DNA of 64,000 nucleotides from Embleya scabrispora. Lineage in GTDB: Bacteria > Actinomycetota > Actinomycetes > Streptomycetales > Streptomycetaceae. Where the stretch lies: positions 62,001-126,000 of the forward strand of contig NZ_MWQN01000004.1 of assembly GCF_002024165.1 (NCBI RefSeq), given 5' to 3'. Position numbers and translations under genes: made by a program. This document shows positions 28,428 through 36,526 of this stretch, one piece after another. The first letter of the stretch is position 1, and each line of letters starts with the position of its first letter. Below the pieces are notes generated by a model. The model saw only the letters and a list, made by a program, of their open reading frames with translations. It did no database searches and had not been told where the DNA came from.

Positions 28428-30161
28428 ATGAGTGCGCAACCCCCGCCGGCCGCCGACCTGCAGGTCGACTTTCCCTTCGACTACGCCGCCCATGTGGGCG
28501 GAGGCCGGCGTATCGGCCGGTTGCCCGACGCGGCCCGAGGTGCGCCGGTGGCGATCGTCGGTGCCGGCGGCAGTGGCCTGGCTGCGGCGTACGAGCTCCT
28601 GCGGGTGGGGTGTCGCCCGCTGCTGTACGAGGCGGAACGCAGCGCCGACGGGCCCGGCGGGGCTCGGTTGGGCGGGCGCATGTTCTCCCGGCGGCTGAAC
28701 AGGGCCGACAGCGCCGTGGTGGAGATGGGCTGCATGCGCTTCCCCGATTCCGCGCGCCTGCTGTGGCAGTACGCAGCGACGTTCGGCTTGCACTGGGAGC
28801 CGTTCCGCGACGACTACGCGGCCGGAACCACGCCGATCACCGTCCTGGAGGTCGACGGGGTACGTCATCTGGTCCGGGAGATCACCGACCTCTATCCTCT
28901 CGACGAGGAGTTACACCGTGCCCATACTCGCTGGTTGGACGCGTTGACCCGCCTGGGCCTGGACCGGATCCGGCGCGACCTGGCCCGGCGCGACCTGGGC
29001 GCCGTGCGTCGACGCTGGCAGGAGGTGGTGCGTCGGTACGAGCAGTGGACCTTCTACCGTTTCCTGCGCGAGGAGGAGGGTGTCGGGCTCACCCACGACC
29101 AGGCCAGGCTGTTGGGCACCGCGGGCGTCGCCCCTGCGGCGTGGGACTGCTTCTTCGGACTGAGCCTGCTGGAGACGCTTCGACTGGTGCTGGCCTCCGA
29201 AGGCAGCACGGCGTACTACCCTCGCGAGGGCATCAGCGCACTCGCCGAGGGTTTCTGGAGCCACCGCACCACGGACCCCGCCGGTCGCTCGGTCAGCCTG
29301 GAAGAGGTCAACGGCGGCGCCCCGCGTCCCGCGGTCACGGCCGTCGAGGTCGACGAGGATCCCGGTCGCGGCGCCGTCGTGCACAGTGCCGACGGGCGCA
29401 GCGAGCATGTGGCCGCCGTCGTGCTGACTCCCCAACTGAATGTACTGGAAACGGCCATAGAGCTGCGTTCCACCCACCCGGGCCGCTCTCCGTTGGGTCC
29501 CAGGCTGTGGCGTGCGGTGCGCCGACTCAGCTATCGACAGTCGTCCAAGACCGCGCTTGTGGTGGACGAACCCTTCTGGAAGGGCACCACCCTCGACGGC
29601 GTCACCCTCACCGACCGCCTGCCGCGCGCCTCCTACACCTTCGACTATGGGCCCCCTCGCGCCCCGGGAGGCCGTACCGCCGTCCTGGACCTGAGCTTTT
29701 CCTGGGGCCGGGATGCCGTCAAGGTGGCGGCCTCCTCCCGACGGGAACGCGTCCGGCTCTTCGTCCGCGAACTGGCCCGCATCCACCCCGAAGCCGCCGA
29801 CGAGCTGCGGCGCCAGGCGGACCGGGCGCAGTCGGTCACCATCTCCTGGGAGAACGAACCCCACTTCCGCGGCCTGTGCCGTTTCTCGGCACCCGGTGAG
29901 CACCCGTACCAGCGAGACCTGTTCAGTCATTTCATGAAGGACTTCACCGGACGCCCCGCCGTACCCGGTGAGCCCGCCAACGCCCTCTTCCTCGCCGGCG
30001 ACGACACCGCCTGGTCCCCCGGCTGGCTCGAACACGCGCTCGGCTCGGGACTCAACGCGGCCTGGGGTGTCGTTCGGCTGTTGGACGGCCGCTCCGAACC
30101 CGGCAATCCGGGCCCGGGTGACATGTGGAACCACCCCGACTTCGCACCCATCGACCTGTGA
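28428..30161 (+). CDS. Flavin monoamine oxidase, tryptophan 2-monooxygenase-like
   Basis: A 577-aa FAD enzyme. An N-terminal extension precedes GAGGSG at residues 45-50 (VAIVGAGGSGLAAAYELL), then the substrate-domain motif VVEMGCMRFPDSARLL. The flavin-closing C-terminal motif ALFLAGDDTAWSPGWLEHAL is followed by GSGLNAAWGVVRLL. The MGxMRFP and SPGWLExAL motifs are those of bacterial tryptophan and phenylalanine 2-monooxygenases and L-amino-acid oxidases, which oxidise an alpha-amino acid to imino acid and, in the monooxygenases, decarboxylate it to the amide. The ATG at 28428 with GAGG upstream is preferred over 28356. It is central to the operon, so the pathway probably starts from an amino acid. 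Confidence 0.87.
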   Translation: MSAQPPPAADLQVDFPFDYAAHVGGGRRIGRLPDAARGAPVAIVGAGGSGLAAAYELLRVGCRPLLYEAERSADGPGGARLGGRMFSRRLNRADSAVVEMGCMRFPDSARLLWQYAATFGLHWEPFRDDYAAGTTPITVLEVDGVRHLVREITDLYPLDEELHRAHTRWLDALTRLGLDRIRRDLARRDLGAVRRRWQEVVRRYEQWTFYRFLREEEGVGLTHDQARLLGTAGVAPAAWDCFFGLSLLETLRLVLASEGSTAYYPREGISALAEGFWSHRTTDPAGRSVSLEEVNGGAPRPAVTAVEVDEDPGRGAVVHSADGRSEHVAAVVLTPQLNVLETAIELRSTHPGRSPLGPRLWRAVRRLSYRQSSKTALVVDEPFWKGTTLDGVTLTDRLPRASYTFDYGPPRAPGGRTAVLDLSFSWGRDAVKVAASSRRERVRLFVRELARIHPEAADELRRQADRAQSVTISWENEPHFRGLCRFSAPGEHPYQRDLFSHFMKDFTGRPAVPGEPANALFLAGDDTAWSPGWLEHALGSGLNAAWGVVRLLDGRSEPGNPGPGDMWNHPDFAPIDL

Positions 30162-30270
30162 GGAAGAGCCCGGCGCCCGGGCCGAGAACCCGGTACCGCG
30201 CGGCGGCGCCCGACGTCCCGCGGGTACCCGTCGTACCCGCGAATGGATGCCGACCCGAAGGACGGTGAAC

Positions 30271-31497
30271 ATGCGCCCCTCCGACCAGCGAGGGATCCTA
30301 CTGCGCCCGGACGCGGTCTGGGACGCGATCGCTTCCGCGCCCGTGAGCGGTTTGGACGTTCTGCTCCGCGACCACCGAGTGGTCGAGATCGCTCCCGACC
30401 TCGCGCCGGGGGACGCCGAGGTGGTGGACCTGCCCGGGTGCACGGTGATGCCCGGTTTCATCGACTGCCACGTCCACCTCCTCGACGAGGGCGCCGAGAT
30501 GTCGTCGGCCGCCTACCAAACGCTCACCGGCATACGGCCTTTGCGGCAACTGCTGGCCAACGGATTCACCACCGTGCGCGACCTCGGCAGCGCCCATCAA
30601 GCCCTCAACGTCGCACTCCGACAAGCCGTCGAGGACGGTTTGATCGTAGGCCCACGCGTCCTGGCCGCCCCGAACATCCTCTCCCCGCGCTCGGGCCACG
30701 GCGACAAGTCGCCGGACCTCGCGCAGCGTTACGGCACCCGGATCGGCGCGCTCGCGGACGGGATCGAGGAGGTGCGCCGCGCCGTACGCGACCAAGCCCA
30801 GGCCGGCGCGGACTGGATCAAGTTCGCCGGCGGCGGCGGCTTCTCCTCACCCGTCAGCCAACCCACCAGCACCGCCTACTCCCAAGCCGAAATGGACGCA
30901 CTCGTCGCCACCGCCGACGACATGCTGCTTCCCTGCGCGACCCACGCCCTGCACGACGAGGCCGTCGTTCGGGCCGTCAGGGCCGGAGTGCGCAGCGTCG
31001 AGCACGCCTGCCTGGCCACCGATCCCACATACGAGTTGATGACCGATGCCGGCACCTACCTGGTGCCCACCCAATACGTCCAGCGGTACTTCGTCGACAA
31101 CCTCGACGACGACGACTTCTGGAGCGAACGACCCGCGCACGCGCGCGAGGCGTACCGCGTCCACGCCGCGCGGCTGCGTGAAGGGTTGTTGCGTCCCGCG
31201 CGCACCCGGGTCAAGGTCGCGTTCGGCACCGACGCCGGGATGTTCCCGCACGCCGACAACTGGCGCGAGTTCCCCGCCATGCTCTCCCACGGCTTCACCG
31301 CCCTGCGCGCCCTGCGCGCCGCGACCACCGTCGCCGCCGACCTGCTCGATCGCGGCGACCTGGGCAGGCTCGCCCCCGGCTCCACAGCCGACGTCATCGC
31401 CCTGCACGGCGACCCGTTCGTGGACATCCAAGCCACCGGCCGCGTCCGCTACGTCGTCAAGGACGGACGGTCCTACCCCCCGGGCTCCCTGGCCTGA
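30271..31497 (+). CDS. Metal-dependent amidohydrolase (imidazolonepropionase/prolidase-like)
   Basis: A 408-aa amidohydrolase-superfamily enzyme. Metal ligands are His67 and His69 (GFIDCHVHLLD), a candidate carboxylated Lys184 (DWIKFAGGGG), the His225/His228 region (CATHALHD), His245 (SVEHAC), and an Asp near residue 320 (FGTDAGMFPH). The N-terminal and C-terminal beta-sandwich halves are complete (GCTVMPG; GSTADVIALHGDPF). Closest relatives by motif are imidazolonepropionase-like and Xaa-Pro dipeptidase-like hydrolases of cyclic amides or dipeptides. Follows the flavoenzyme by 109 bp and precedes the tandem TenA-like gene by 57 bp. Confidence 0.87.
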   Translation: MRPSDQRGILLRPDAVWDAIASAPVSGLDVLLRDHRVVEIAPDLAPGDAEVVDLPGCTVMPGFIDCHVHLLDEGAEMSSAAYQTLTGIRPLRQLLANGFTTVRDLGSAHQALNVALRQAVEDGLIVGPRVLAAPNILSPRSGHGDKSPDLAQRYGTRIGALADGIEEVRRAVRDQAQAGADWIKFAGGGGFSSPVSQPTSTAYSQAEMDALVATADDMLLPCATHALHDEAVVRAVRAGVRSVEHACLATDPTYELMTDAGTYLVPTQYVQRYFVDNLDDDDFWSERPAHAREAYRVHAARLREGLLRPARTRVKVAFGTDAGMFPHADNWREFPAMLSHGFTALRALRAATTVAADLLDRGDLGRLAPGSTADVIALHGDPFVDIQATGRVRYVVKDGRSYPPGSLA

Positions 31498-31554
31498 TCC
31501 CACGCCCCATGGTCGGCGGGTTTCCCGAGTGACCGAACCGGAGGTGATCATCTC

Positions 31555-32967
31555 GTGCGAACACGTAGGGCACGCCCGGTGCCGCTCACCTCGTTCCTCG
31601 ACGCCGTTCCCATCGGCGGCGGCGAGAAGGTGGTGTCGCAGGACGTACTCTTCCTGGCTCGGACCGGGCGTATGGACGCCGAGGTATGCCGTCGGCTCGT
31701 CATAGCCGAGTACCAAACCAGGGAGGCCGAAGCCCGGGCGTACGCCGCACTGTTGCGCTGTCACCGGCAGGAGGTGCCACAGCGGTTCTTCGCGTACGCC
31801 CACGGCCGATCGACCCACCACCGTCACCGGCTGCTCACCTCGGCCGCTCCCGCCCTGTGCCTGACCCCGGCAGACCTTCGCGGCGCCTCGACCACTTTGG
31901 CGGTGCGGCACCTGGACGCCTTCCTGGCGTGCGTCGCGCGCCGCGCCGGTCCCGGAGAGGCGGCGCTGACCATCCGTACCGGCGCCGCCCTGTGGAGCCG
32001 GTCCTGTGCGATGTTGGCCGAGACACTGGACGGACGCCCGGACGTCCCGGCCGCGTTCGTCGCTCACCTGAACGCGCATCGGGACAACTGCGCACCTACG
32101 GCCGACGGCGTCCTGCGGGTCATCGAATACGGCCTTGCCGCGGGAGAGCCCAGGGAGAACATCACCCGCAGTGCCTTGATGATCGAGTCCCTGTGGCGCG
32201 CGTGGTGGCGCTCCGTCGCCGGCGAAACGGGTGCGCGAGACAGTCCCGACCCTGCACACACCGGCGGCGAAACACCGCCGTCGCAACGCACACATCCACC
32301 CTCGAGGAGAGACCGGATGAATCCCGAACAATTGGTGGAAGCCATGAAGCCGGACGTCGAACGATTCGTCCGCGGCAACGAAATGGTGGAACGCGCGCTG
32401 GCCAAGCAGGTGCACGGCGACCAGTTCAAGCGTCTCCTGCTCGCGGAGTACCAGTGCCAGGAGGCCGAGCTCTCCTCGTACGGCCAGTTGGTGGCCCGCC
32501 ACCGGCACGAGGACCCGGCCCGACTCTTTTCCTTCATTCTCCACACGATCGCCGAAGCCCGCCGTCTCCTGCGCGAGGGCGCGCCTTCGGTCGGCATCGC
32601 GGACCGGCGCATCCCGGCGGTGCCGGTCGACCAGGGTCTGTACCGGGTCGTGCGCGACCTGTCCTGGCCGGGCATGCACGCCGGCGCCGCGGAAGCGGCG
32701 CTCTACCTCCACACGGACCTCTCCACGTGGTGCACGCTCTTCTCGCGCATCGCGGACGCGGCGGAGGATCTACCCGACGTGCCCGGTCCGGTGATCGCCT
32801 ACATGCGGTCGTGGGGCGACCGTCCGCCGCCCGAGGTCGCCGAGGGCACCTTGACCGTTCTCGAATACGGCCTCTCACAGGGCGAGGAACCCGACCGCAT
32901 CCTGCACACCGCCCGCCAACTCGGTGCCCTCCTGGACGGCTACTGGAATTACGTCGTCGGCGATTGA
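31555..32967 (+). CDS. Tandem TenA/PqqC-like protein (second and third paralogues in one frame)
   Basis: One uninterrupted 470-aa frame from a GTG at 31555 with a near-consensus Shine-Dalgarno GGAGGTGATC. Residues 1-225 form one TenA-like unit (VIAEYQTREAEARAYAALL, RRAGPGEAALTIRTGAALWS, ADGVLRVIEYGLAAGEPREN). A 30-residue Pro/Thr/Ser linker follows, then a second unit from about residue 255 (LLAEYQCQEAELSSYGQLVA, MHAGAAEAALYLHTDLSTWC, AEGTLTVLEYGLSQGEEPDR). The product could be a fused two-domain protein. Alternatively the second unit starts independently at the ATG at 32317, which has its own GAGGAG. The third unit lost some histidines present in the 26-kb paralogue, which suggests specialised or structural roles. 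Confidence 0.75.
   Translation: MRTRRARPVPLTSFLDAVPIGGGEKVVSQDVLFLARTGRMDAEVCRRLVIAEYQTREAEARAYAALLRCHRQEVPQRFFAYAHGRSTHHRHRLLTSAAPALCLTPADLRGASTTLAVRHLDAFLACVARRAGPGEAALTIRTGAALWSRSCAMLAETLDGRPDVPAAFVAHLNAHRDNCAPTADGVLRVIEYGLAAGEPRENITRSALMIESLWRAWWRSVAGETGARDSPDPAHTGGETPPSQRTHPPSRRDRMNPEQLVEAMKPDVERFVRGNEMVERALAKQVHGDQFKRLLLAEYQCQEAELSSYGQLVARHRHEDPARLFSFILHTIAEARRLLREGAPSVGIADRRIPAVPVDQGLYRVVRDLSWPGMHAGAAEAALYLHTDLSTWCTLFSRIADAAEDLPDVPGPVIAYMRSWGDRPPPEVAEGTLTVLEYGLSQGEEPDRILHTARQLGALLDGYWNYVVGD
32304..32319 (+). promoter_or_regulatory. Internal ribosome-binding site and candidate start of third TenA-like unit
   Basis: GAGGAG at 32304-32309 lies 7 nt before an ATG at 32317 (MNPEQLVEAMKPDV), exactly where the second domain begins. 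It decides whether two separate proteins or a fusion plus a short form are made. The upstream frame has no stop before it. Confidence 0.65.
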
Positions 32968-33033
32968 AGAGCGGTAACGGCGACGGGGCGCCCGACCGCC
33001 CGCGCCATATCGCGTGGGTACGGCGGGCCCGGC

Positions 33034-34113
33034 GTGCGCCGACCGGACACGCGTACCGACGCCGTCCGGCGCCACGACCCCAGGTGGCGCGACTTCACCA
33101 GCGACAACTGTTCCGGCGCGCACCCGGAGGTCCTCGCGGCTCTGTCTCTTGCCAACGGAGGTCACCAGAACGCCTATGGAAAGGACGATTACACCGCCCA
33201 CCTCGACGCGCTCTTCCGTCGCCACTTCGGGCCGCGTGCCCAGGTCTTCCCCGTCTTCAACGGCACCGGTGCGAACGTCATCGCGCTGCAGGCGGTCACC
33301 GATCGCCGGGGCGCGGTCGTGTGTGCCGATCAGGCACACCTGAACGAGGACGAGGGAGGCGCGCCGGAGAGAGTGGCCGGATTGAAGCTGCTCTCCGTGC
33401 CGTGCACGCACGGCAGGCTCGATCCGCGAGCCGTCAGGAGCGCCGTGGAGACCCGGGGTGACGTACAACGGGCCCAACCGCAGGTCGTCTCGCTCACCCA
33501 GGCCACGGAACTGGGCACCTGCTACCGACCGGACGAGATCCGTGCCCTGTCCGCGTACGCCCACGCGCAGGGCCTGGCACTGCACATGGACGGCGCCCGC
33601 CTGGCCAACGCGGCCGCCTTCCTGGGCGTTCCGCTGCGAACCTGCACGACGGACGCGGGAGTGGACATCCTGTCCTTCGGCGGGACCAAGAACGGCCTGC
33701 TCTTCGGTGAGTGCGTCGTGGTCCTGGACCCCTCCCGGGTCTCCGGGACCCCCTACCTGCGCAAGCAATCCCTGCAGCTGGCCTCCAAAATGCGATTCCT
33801 CTCGGCACAGTTCGAGGCTCTGCTCGCAGGCGACCTGTGGTGGCGCAACGCCTCCAGAGCCAACGCCATGGCCGCTCGTCTCGGGCAGTGTCTCGCCCGC
33901 ATCGACGGCGTGGTGGTGACCCGGCCCGTGGAAGCCAACGCGGTGTTCGTCAAGCTGCCGCACGACGTCATCGGGCGCTTGCGCGAGACCTACACCTTCT
34001 ACCCCAACGACGAGGAATCCGGGGAGGTCCGACTCATGTGCTCGTTCGACACCACCGAGAGTGACGTGGAGCGCTTCGGCACCGCCACGGCACAGGAGAT
34101 GACCCGACGATGA
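33034..34113 (+). CDS. L-threonine aldolase-like PLP enzyme (beta-eliminating lyase family)
   Basis: A 359-aa fold-type I PLP enzyme. Landmarks are FTSDNCSGAHPEVLAAL at the N-terminus, NGTGANVIAL, the stacking His102 in AHLNEDEGGAPE, Asp186 and Arg189 in HMDGARLANAAAF, and the Schiff-base Lys219 in SFGGTKNGLLFG. Low-specificity threonine aldolases cleave beta-hydroxy-alpha-amino acids to glycine plus an aldehyde, or run in reverse to build beta-hydroxy amino acids. As the last gene of the operon (66 bp after the TenA-like gene) it may form or cleave a beta-hydroxy amino acid. A GTG start at 33034 is assumed. Confidence 0.88.
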   Translation: MRRPDTRTDAVRRHDPRWRDFTSDNCSGAHPEVLAALSLANGGHQNAYGKDDYTAHLDALFRRHFGPRAQVFPVFNGTGANVIALQAVTDRRGAVVCADQAHLNEDEGGAPERVAGLKLLSVPCTHGRLDPRAVRSAVETRGDVQRAQPQVVSLTQATELGTCYRPDEIRALSAYAHAQGLALHMDGARLANAAAFLGVPLRTCTTDAGVDILSFGGTKNGLLFGECVVVLDPSRVSGTPYLRKQSLQLASKMRFLSAQFEALLAGDLWWRNASRANAMAARLGQCLARIDGVVVTRPVEANAVFVKLPHDVIGRLRETYTFYPNDEESGEVRLMCSFDTTESDVERFGTATAQEMTRR

Positions 34114-34596
34114 TCGCCCGCGTCCGGGCGCAGAACGGCTCACCCGTACGGAGGATCCAAGACACGAGGTGGATCTCGGGGGCGGTGGTCAGGCGTCGAC
34201 GAGCGATCTCGGGGGCGGCGCCTGGGGGATGCCAACGCCGGATCGGTGGACGAGCAGGGTTGTGGCGATGGCAAGGTGTCCGAAGCCCTCGAGGCACCCC
34301 GACACGGACGGATACACGGAGGCGGACACGATCGGATACGTCTTCATCGGCGCATGAGGCGCTATGTGAGTCGTCGGCGAGCGTTCCCACACGCGCGCGC
34401 CCTCCGTCGGGGCCGAAACCCCGCCCGTTGCGCGGCGACATCGACCTTCCCTCCCCCGAGAGCGCCGCCCCGAACACGGCGACTGCGCACCATGGCCGGC
34501 CCCACCGACACACGATCCCGGGCCACGGGGCCCACAGTCGCCCCCGCGCCCGGATAACCGAAACACCGTCATCGCGGCCCCAACGTGCGCGCCCGG
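34114..34596. other. Convergent intergenic region
   Basis: 480 bases between the end of the operon and the end of the oppositely oriented gene at 34597. Frames on both strands are low-complexity. A terminator serving both genes would be expected here; I found no stem-loop that stands out by eye. Confidence 0.45.
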
Positions 34597-35586
34597 TCAC
34601 ACGACCAGCGGGATACGGCCCGACGAGCAGCGCGCCTGGTCGAGGGTGTGGTCGATGTGCGCGCTCGGGTCGACGCCCGAAGGCAGGGGCAGATAGGACA
34701 CGATGAGGACCACATGAGCGACCGCCGTCGCGACCCGCACGAACTCGCGGTCGACGGTGCCTTCGAAGTGCCGGGCGCCGTCTCCCGTTTCCAGCCGGAT
34801 CCGGCGATCCGACGCCAGGGTCAGGCGGGCTCCGGCTCCGGGGTGTTCGGTCATCGAGTTGGGCCGGGGATCCAGGCCGAGTGCCTCGGCGAGCAGGGGC
34901 ATGGTCCGGTGGGCACGGTGTCCCGCTCCGCCGAGGGTGGACAGGTAGACGAACAGCGCTTCCCCGCCGTCGCGTCGATCGGGGCCGGCCTCCCCCGACA
35001 TGACCACGCGCGCGTATGGACCGGTGCCCCCGCCAGGGCGGTCGTTCGAAGGGGTGTTCGTGGCGTCGGGCTCCGGATCGATGTGGTGCAGTGGTGCGGG
35101 GTGTTCGGTGTTCACGTCCGCGGTGGGGGCCGACGCGACACGAACCGGGCTCAGCCACGCCGGCTCCAGGACGACTCCCAGGGCCCGGAAGCCGGTCAGG
35201 GCGAGTTCGCGCGTCCGCGGGAGGCTGTGGCGCAGGCCCAGAGCGATGAACTCCCGCGAGTCCAGGAGCGGTTCGAGGATCGTCTGGTCGATGGCGAAGG
35301 TGAGGTAGTCGTCGTCGAGGGCGAGCATGGCCTCCACGGCGCCGAAGCAGGCACGGATGCGAGCGACGTCGGGAGGGGAAGCCGCCATCGCCTTCTGCAG
35401 GACCTGGTACGTGAACACCTCGAGCAGGAACGACGACAGGGAAGTGCCGAGTTCCTCCCAGGTCGCCATCTCCTCGACCGGAGTGTCGATGAAGTCGTGA
35501 ACCGCCCACTCCCGAGACGCCTCCAGCAGGCCGGGCACCTCCCGCAGCAGATACCCGAACAACCGTCGCTCCAGCATGAAATCCAT
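34597..35586 (-). CDS. Conserved-looking hypothetical protein
   Basis: A 329-aa product from an ATG at 35586 with Shine-Dalgarno AAAGGAGGG. The N-terminal half is strongly helical and acidic (MDFMLERRLFGYLLREVPGL, HDFIDTPVEEMATWEELGTS, AVEAMLALDDDYLTFAIDQT). A Pro/Thr/Gly-rich linker near residue 190 leads to a C-terminal domain (GEALFVYLSTLGGAGHRAHR, FEGTVDREFVRVATAVAHVV). No motif identifies a family. It converges on the TenA/GCS2/flavoenzyme operon and could belong to the same locus, but orientation and lack of homology leave this open. Confidence 0.65.
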   Translation of the reverse strand: MDFMLERRLFGYLLREVPGLLEASREWAVHDFIDTPVEEMATWEELGTSLSSFLLEVFTYQVLQKAMAASPPDVARIRACFGAVEAMLALDDDYLTFAIDQTILEPLLDSREFIALGLRHSLPRTRELALTGFRALGVVLEPAWLSPVRVASAPTADVNTEHPAPLHHIDPEPDATNTPSNDRPGGGTGPYARVVMSGEAGPDRRDGGEALFVYLSTLGGAGHRAHRTMPLLAEALGLDPRPNSMTEHPGAGARLTLASDRRIRLETGDGARHFEGTVDREFVRVATAVAHVVLIVSYLPLPSGVDPSAHIDHTLDQARCSSGRIPLVV

Positions 35587-35887
35587 GGGCCCTCCTTTGG
35601 GACCGGGGTCGTGACCCGGATCGATGGTTTCGCACCGCCCGGATCGCGACCCCGCGATGTTGCCCAAGGTCTGGTGCCACTGGGATCCCAAGACCGTCCG
35701 CGCGCGCGGCGTGGACGCGCTCCTGCGGTCCGCATGGACTTCGTGCTGCTCCTGCCCCACGGCCGACGGGTTGTCGCGGTAGTCGGGCGGCGCCTGCTCG
35801 ACCCGGCACGGCCGCGCCCCCGACATATGGACGACGGGGGCGCGGCCGTCCGGGCCCGAGCCCCCACCGCGCTCGACGTCGACCTAC

Positions 35888-36274
35888 TCACTCGGCGTGC
35901 GGGCGGCTCCAGGCGCGCAGGGTCCGGGCCACGTCGGTGAGCGAGTGTTTGCGTTCGCGGATGTCGCGGGTGAGTTGCACCCAGCCGCCCGGAGGCACCG
36001 TGAGGGGTTCGTCGGATCCGGCCATGTATCCGTCAGCGCACGCGCAGCCCACAACGGCGTTGAAGTCCGCGAAGGGCTCCAGCACGACCATCGAGTGGAC
36101 GAACGTCGCGGCACGTGCCGCGGTCTCCTCGTAGTAGAGCTCCCCGCGAAAGCGTTCGTAGCGGTGGCGCTCGACGCAGAACGCGAACGAACCCCAGTCG
36201 GTGAGAGGCAGGTTCACCGGGGTGTTCGCGGTCTGGATGTCCAGGACCCATCCGGCGTCGACACGCAGGATCAC
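35888..36274 (-). CDS. Doc/Fic-like toxin with degenerate Fic motif
   Basis: A 128-aa protein from a GTG at 36274 that overlaps the antitoxin stop by GTGA. The layout matches actinomycete Doc-type toxins: VDAGWVLDIQ at the start, NLPLTDWGSFAFCVERHRYE, ELYYEETAARAATFVHSMVV, then LEPFADFNAVVGCACADGYM and a final LTDVARTLRAW. The catalytic HPFxxGNGR sequence of active Fic/Doc proteins is replaced by EPFADFN, with no lysine/arginine after it. AMP- or phosphate-transfer by the classical mechanism is therefore unlikely. It may act by another route or be attenuated. Translational coupling to the antitoxin supports a toxin-antitoxin pair. Confidence 0.65.
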   Translation of the reverse strand: MILRVDAGWVLDIQTANTPVNLPLTDWGSFAFCVERHRYERFRGELYYEETAARAATFVHSMVVLEPFADFNAVVGCACADGYMAGSDEPLTVPPGGWVQLTRDIRERKHSLTDVARTLRAWSRPHAE

Positions 36275-36477
36275 CGCTGTCCCTCGGGGAAGGCGTCCTG
36301 GAACTCGGCCAGGTGGTCGGTGACGAACCTGGCGGCCCCGGTGACGAAGTTTCGGCGGGCGGCCTCGGACACGCTCAGGTCGTGTACGTGCGCCTTCACC
36401 GACTTTCCGCCGAGTTGCGCCGCGGCGCGCACGGCGGCGAGTTCCTCGTCCGTGTACTCGATGTTCAAAGCTGGCAT
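36271..36477 (-). CDS. Small antitoxin-like DNA-binding protein
   Basis: A 68-aa protein (MPALNIEYTDEELAAVRAAA, then QLGGKSVKAHVHDLSVSEAA). The short N-terminal strand followed by two helices is typical of ribbon-helix-helix antitoxins of actinomycete Doc/Fic pairs. The C-terminal helix (FVTDHLAEFQDAFPEG) would bind the toxin. It lies immediately upstream of and overlaps the toxin gene by 4 bp. Four phased GGTACC palindromes occupy the 40 bp ending 10 bp before its ATG, which fits autorepression by an RHH dimer array. Confidence 0.75.
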   Translation of the reverse strand: MPALNIEYTDEELAAVRAAAQLGGKSVKAHVHDLSVSEAARRNFVTGAARFVTDHLAEFQDAFPEGQR

Positions 36478-36486
36478 GCCCGCCAA

Positions 36487-36526
36487 GGTACCAGGCAGGT
36501 ACCAACGGCGGTACCGGGCCGGTACC
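36487..36526. promoter_or_regulatory. Four helically phased GGTACC sites upstream of the antitoxin gene
   Basis: GGTACC occurs at 36487, 36498, 36510 and 36521, spaced 11, 12 and 11 bp, so all lie on one face of the DNA helix. The array ends 10 bp before the antitoxin start codon and must overlap its promoter. Antitoxins of this class bind adjacent short palindromes cooperatively, so this is a strong candidate operator. Confidence 0.85.

Noticed and set aside
26065-32967. Naming the TenA-like proteins as diiron N-oxygenases such as RohS or SznF
   Set aside because: The fold is compatible, but the required Glu/His ligand set cannot be traced in all three units, so the specific activity is not claimed.
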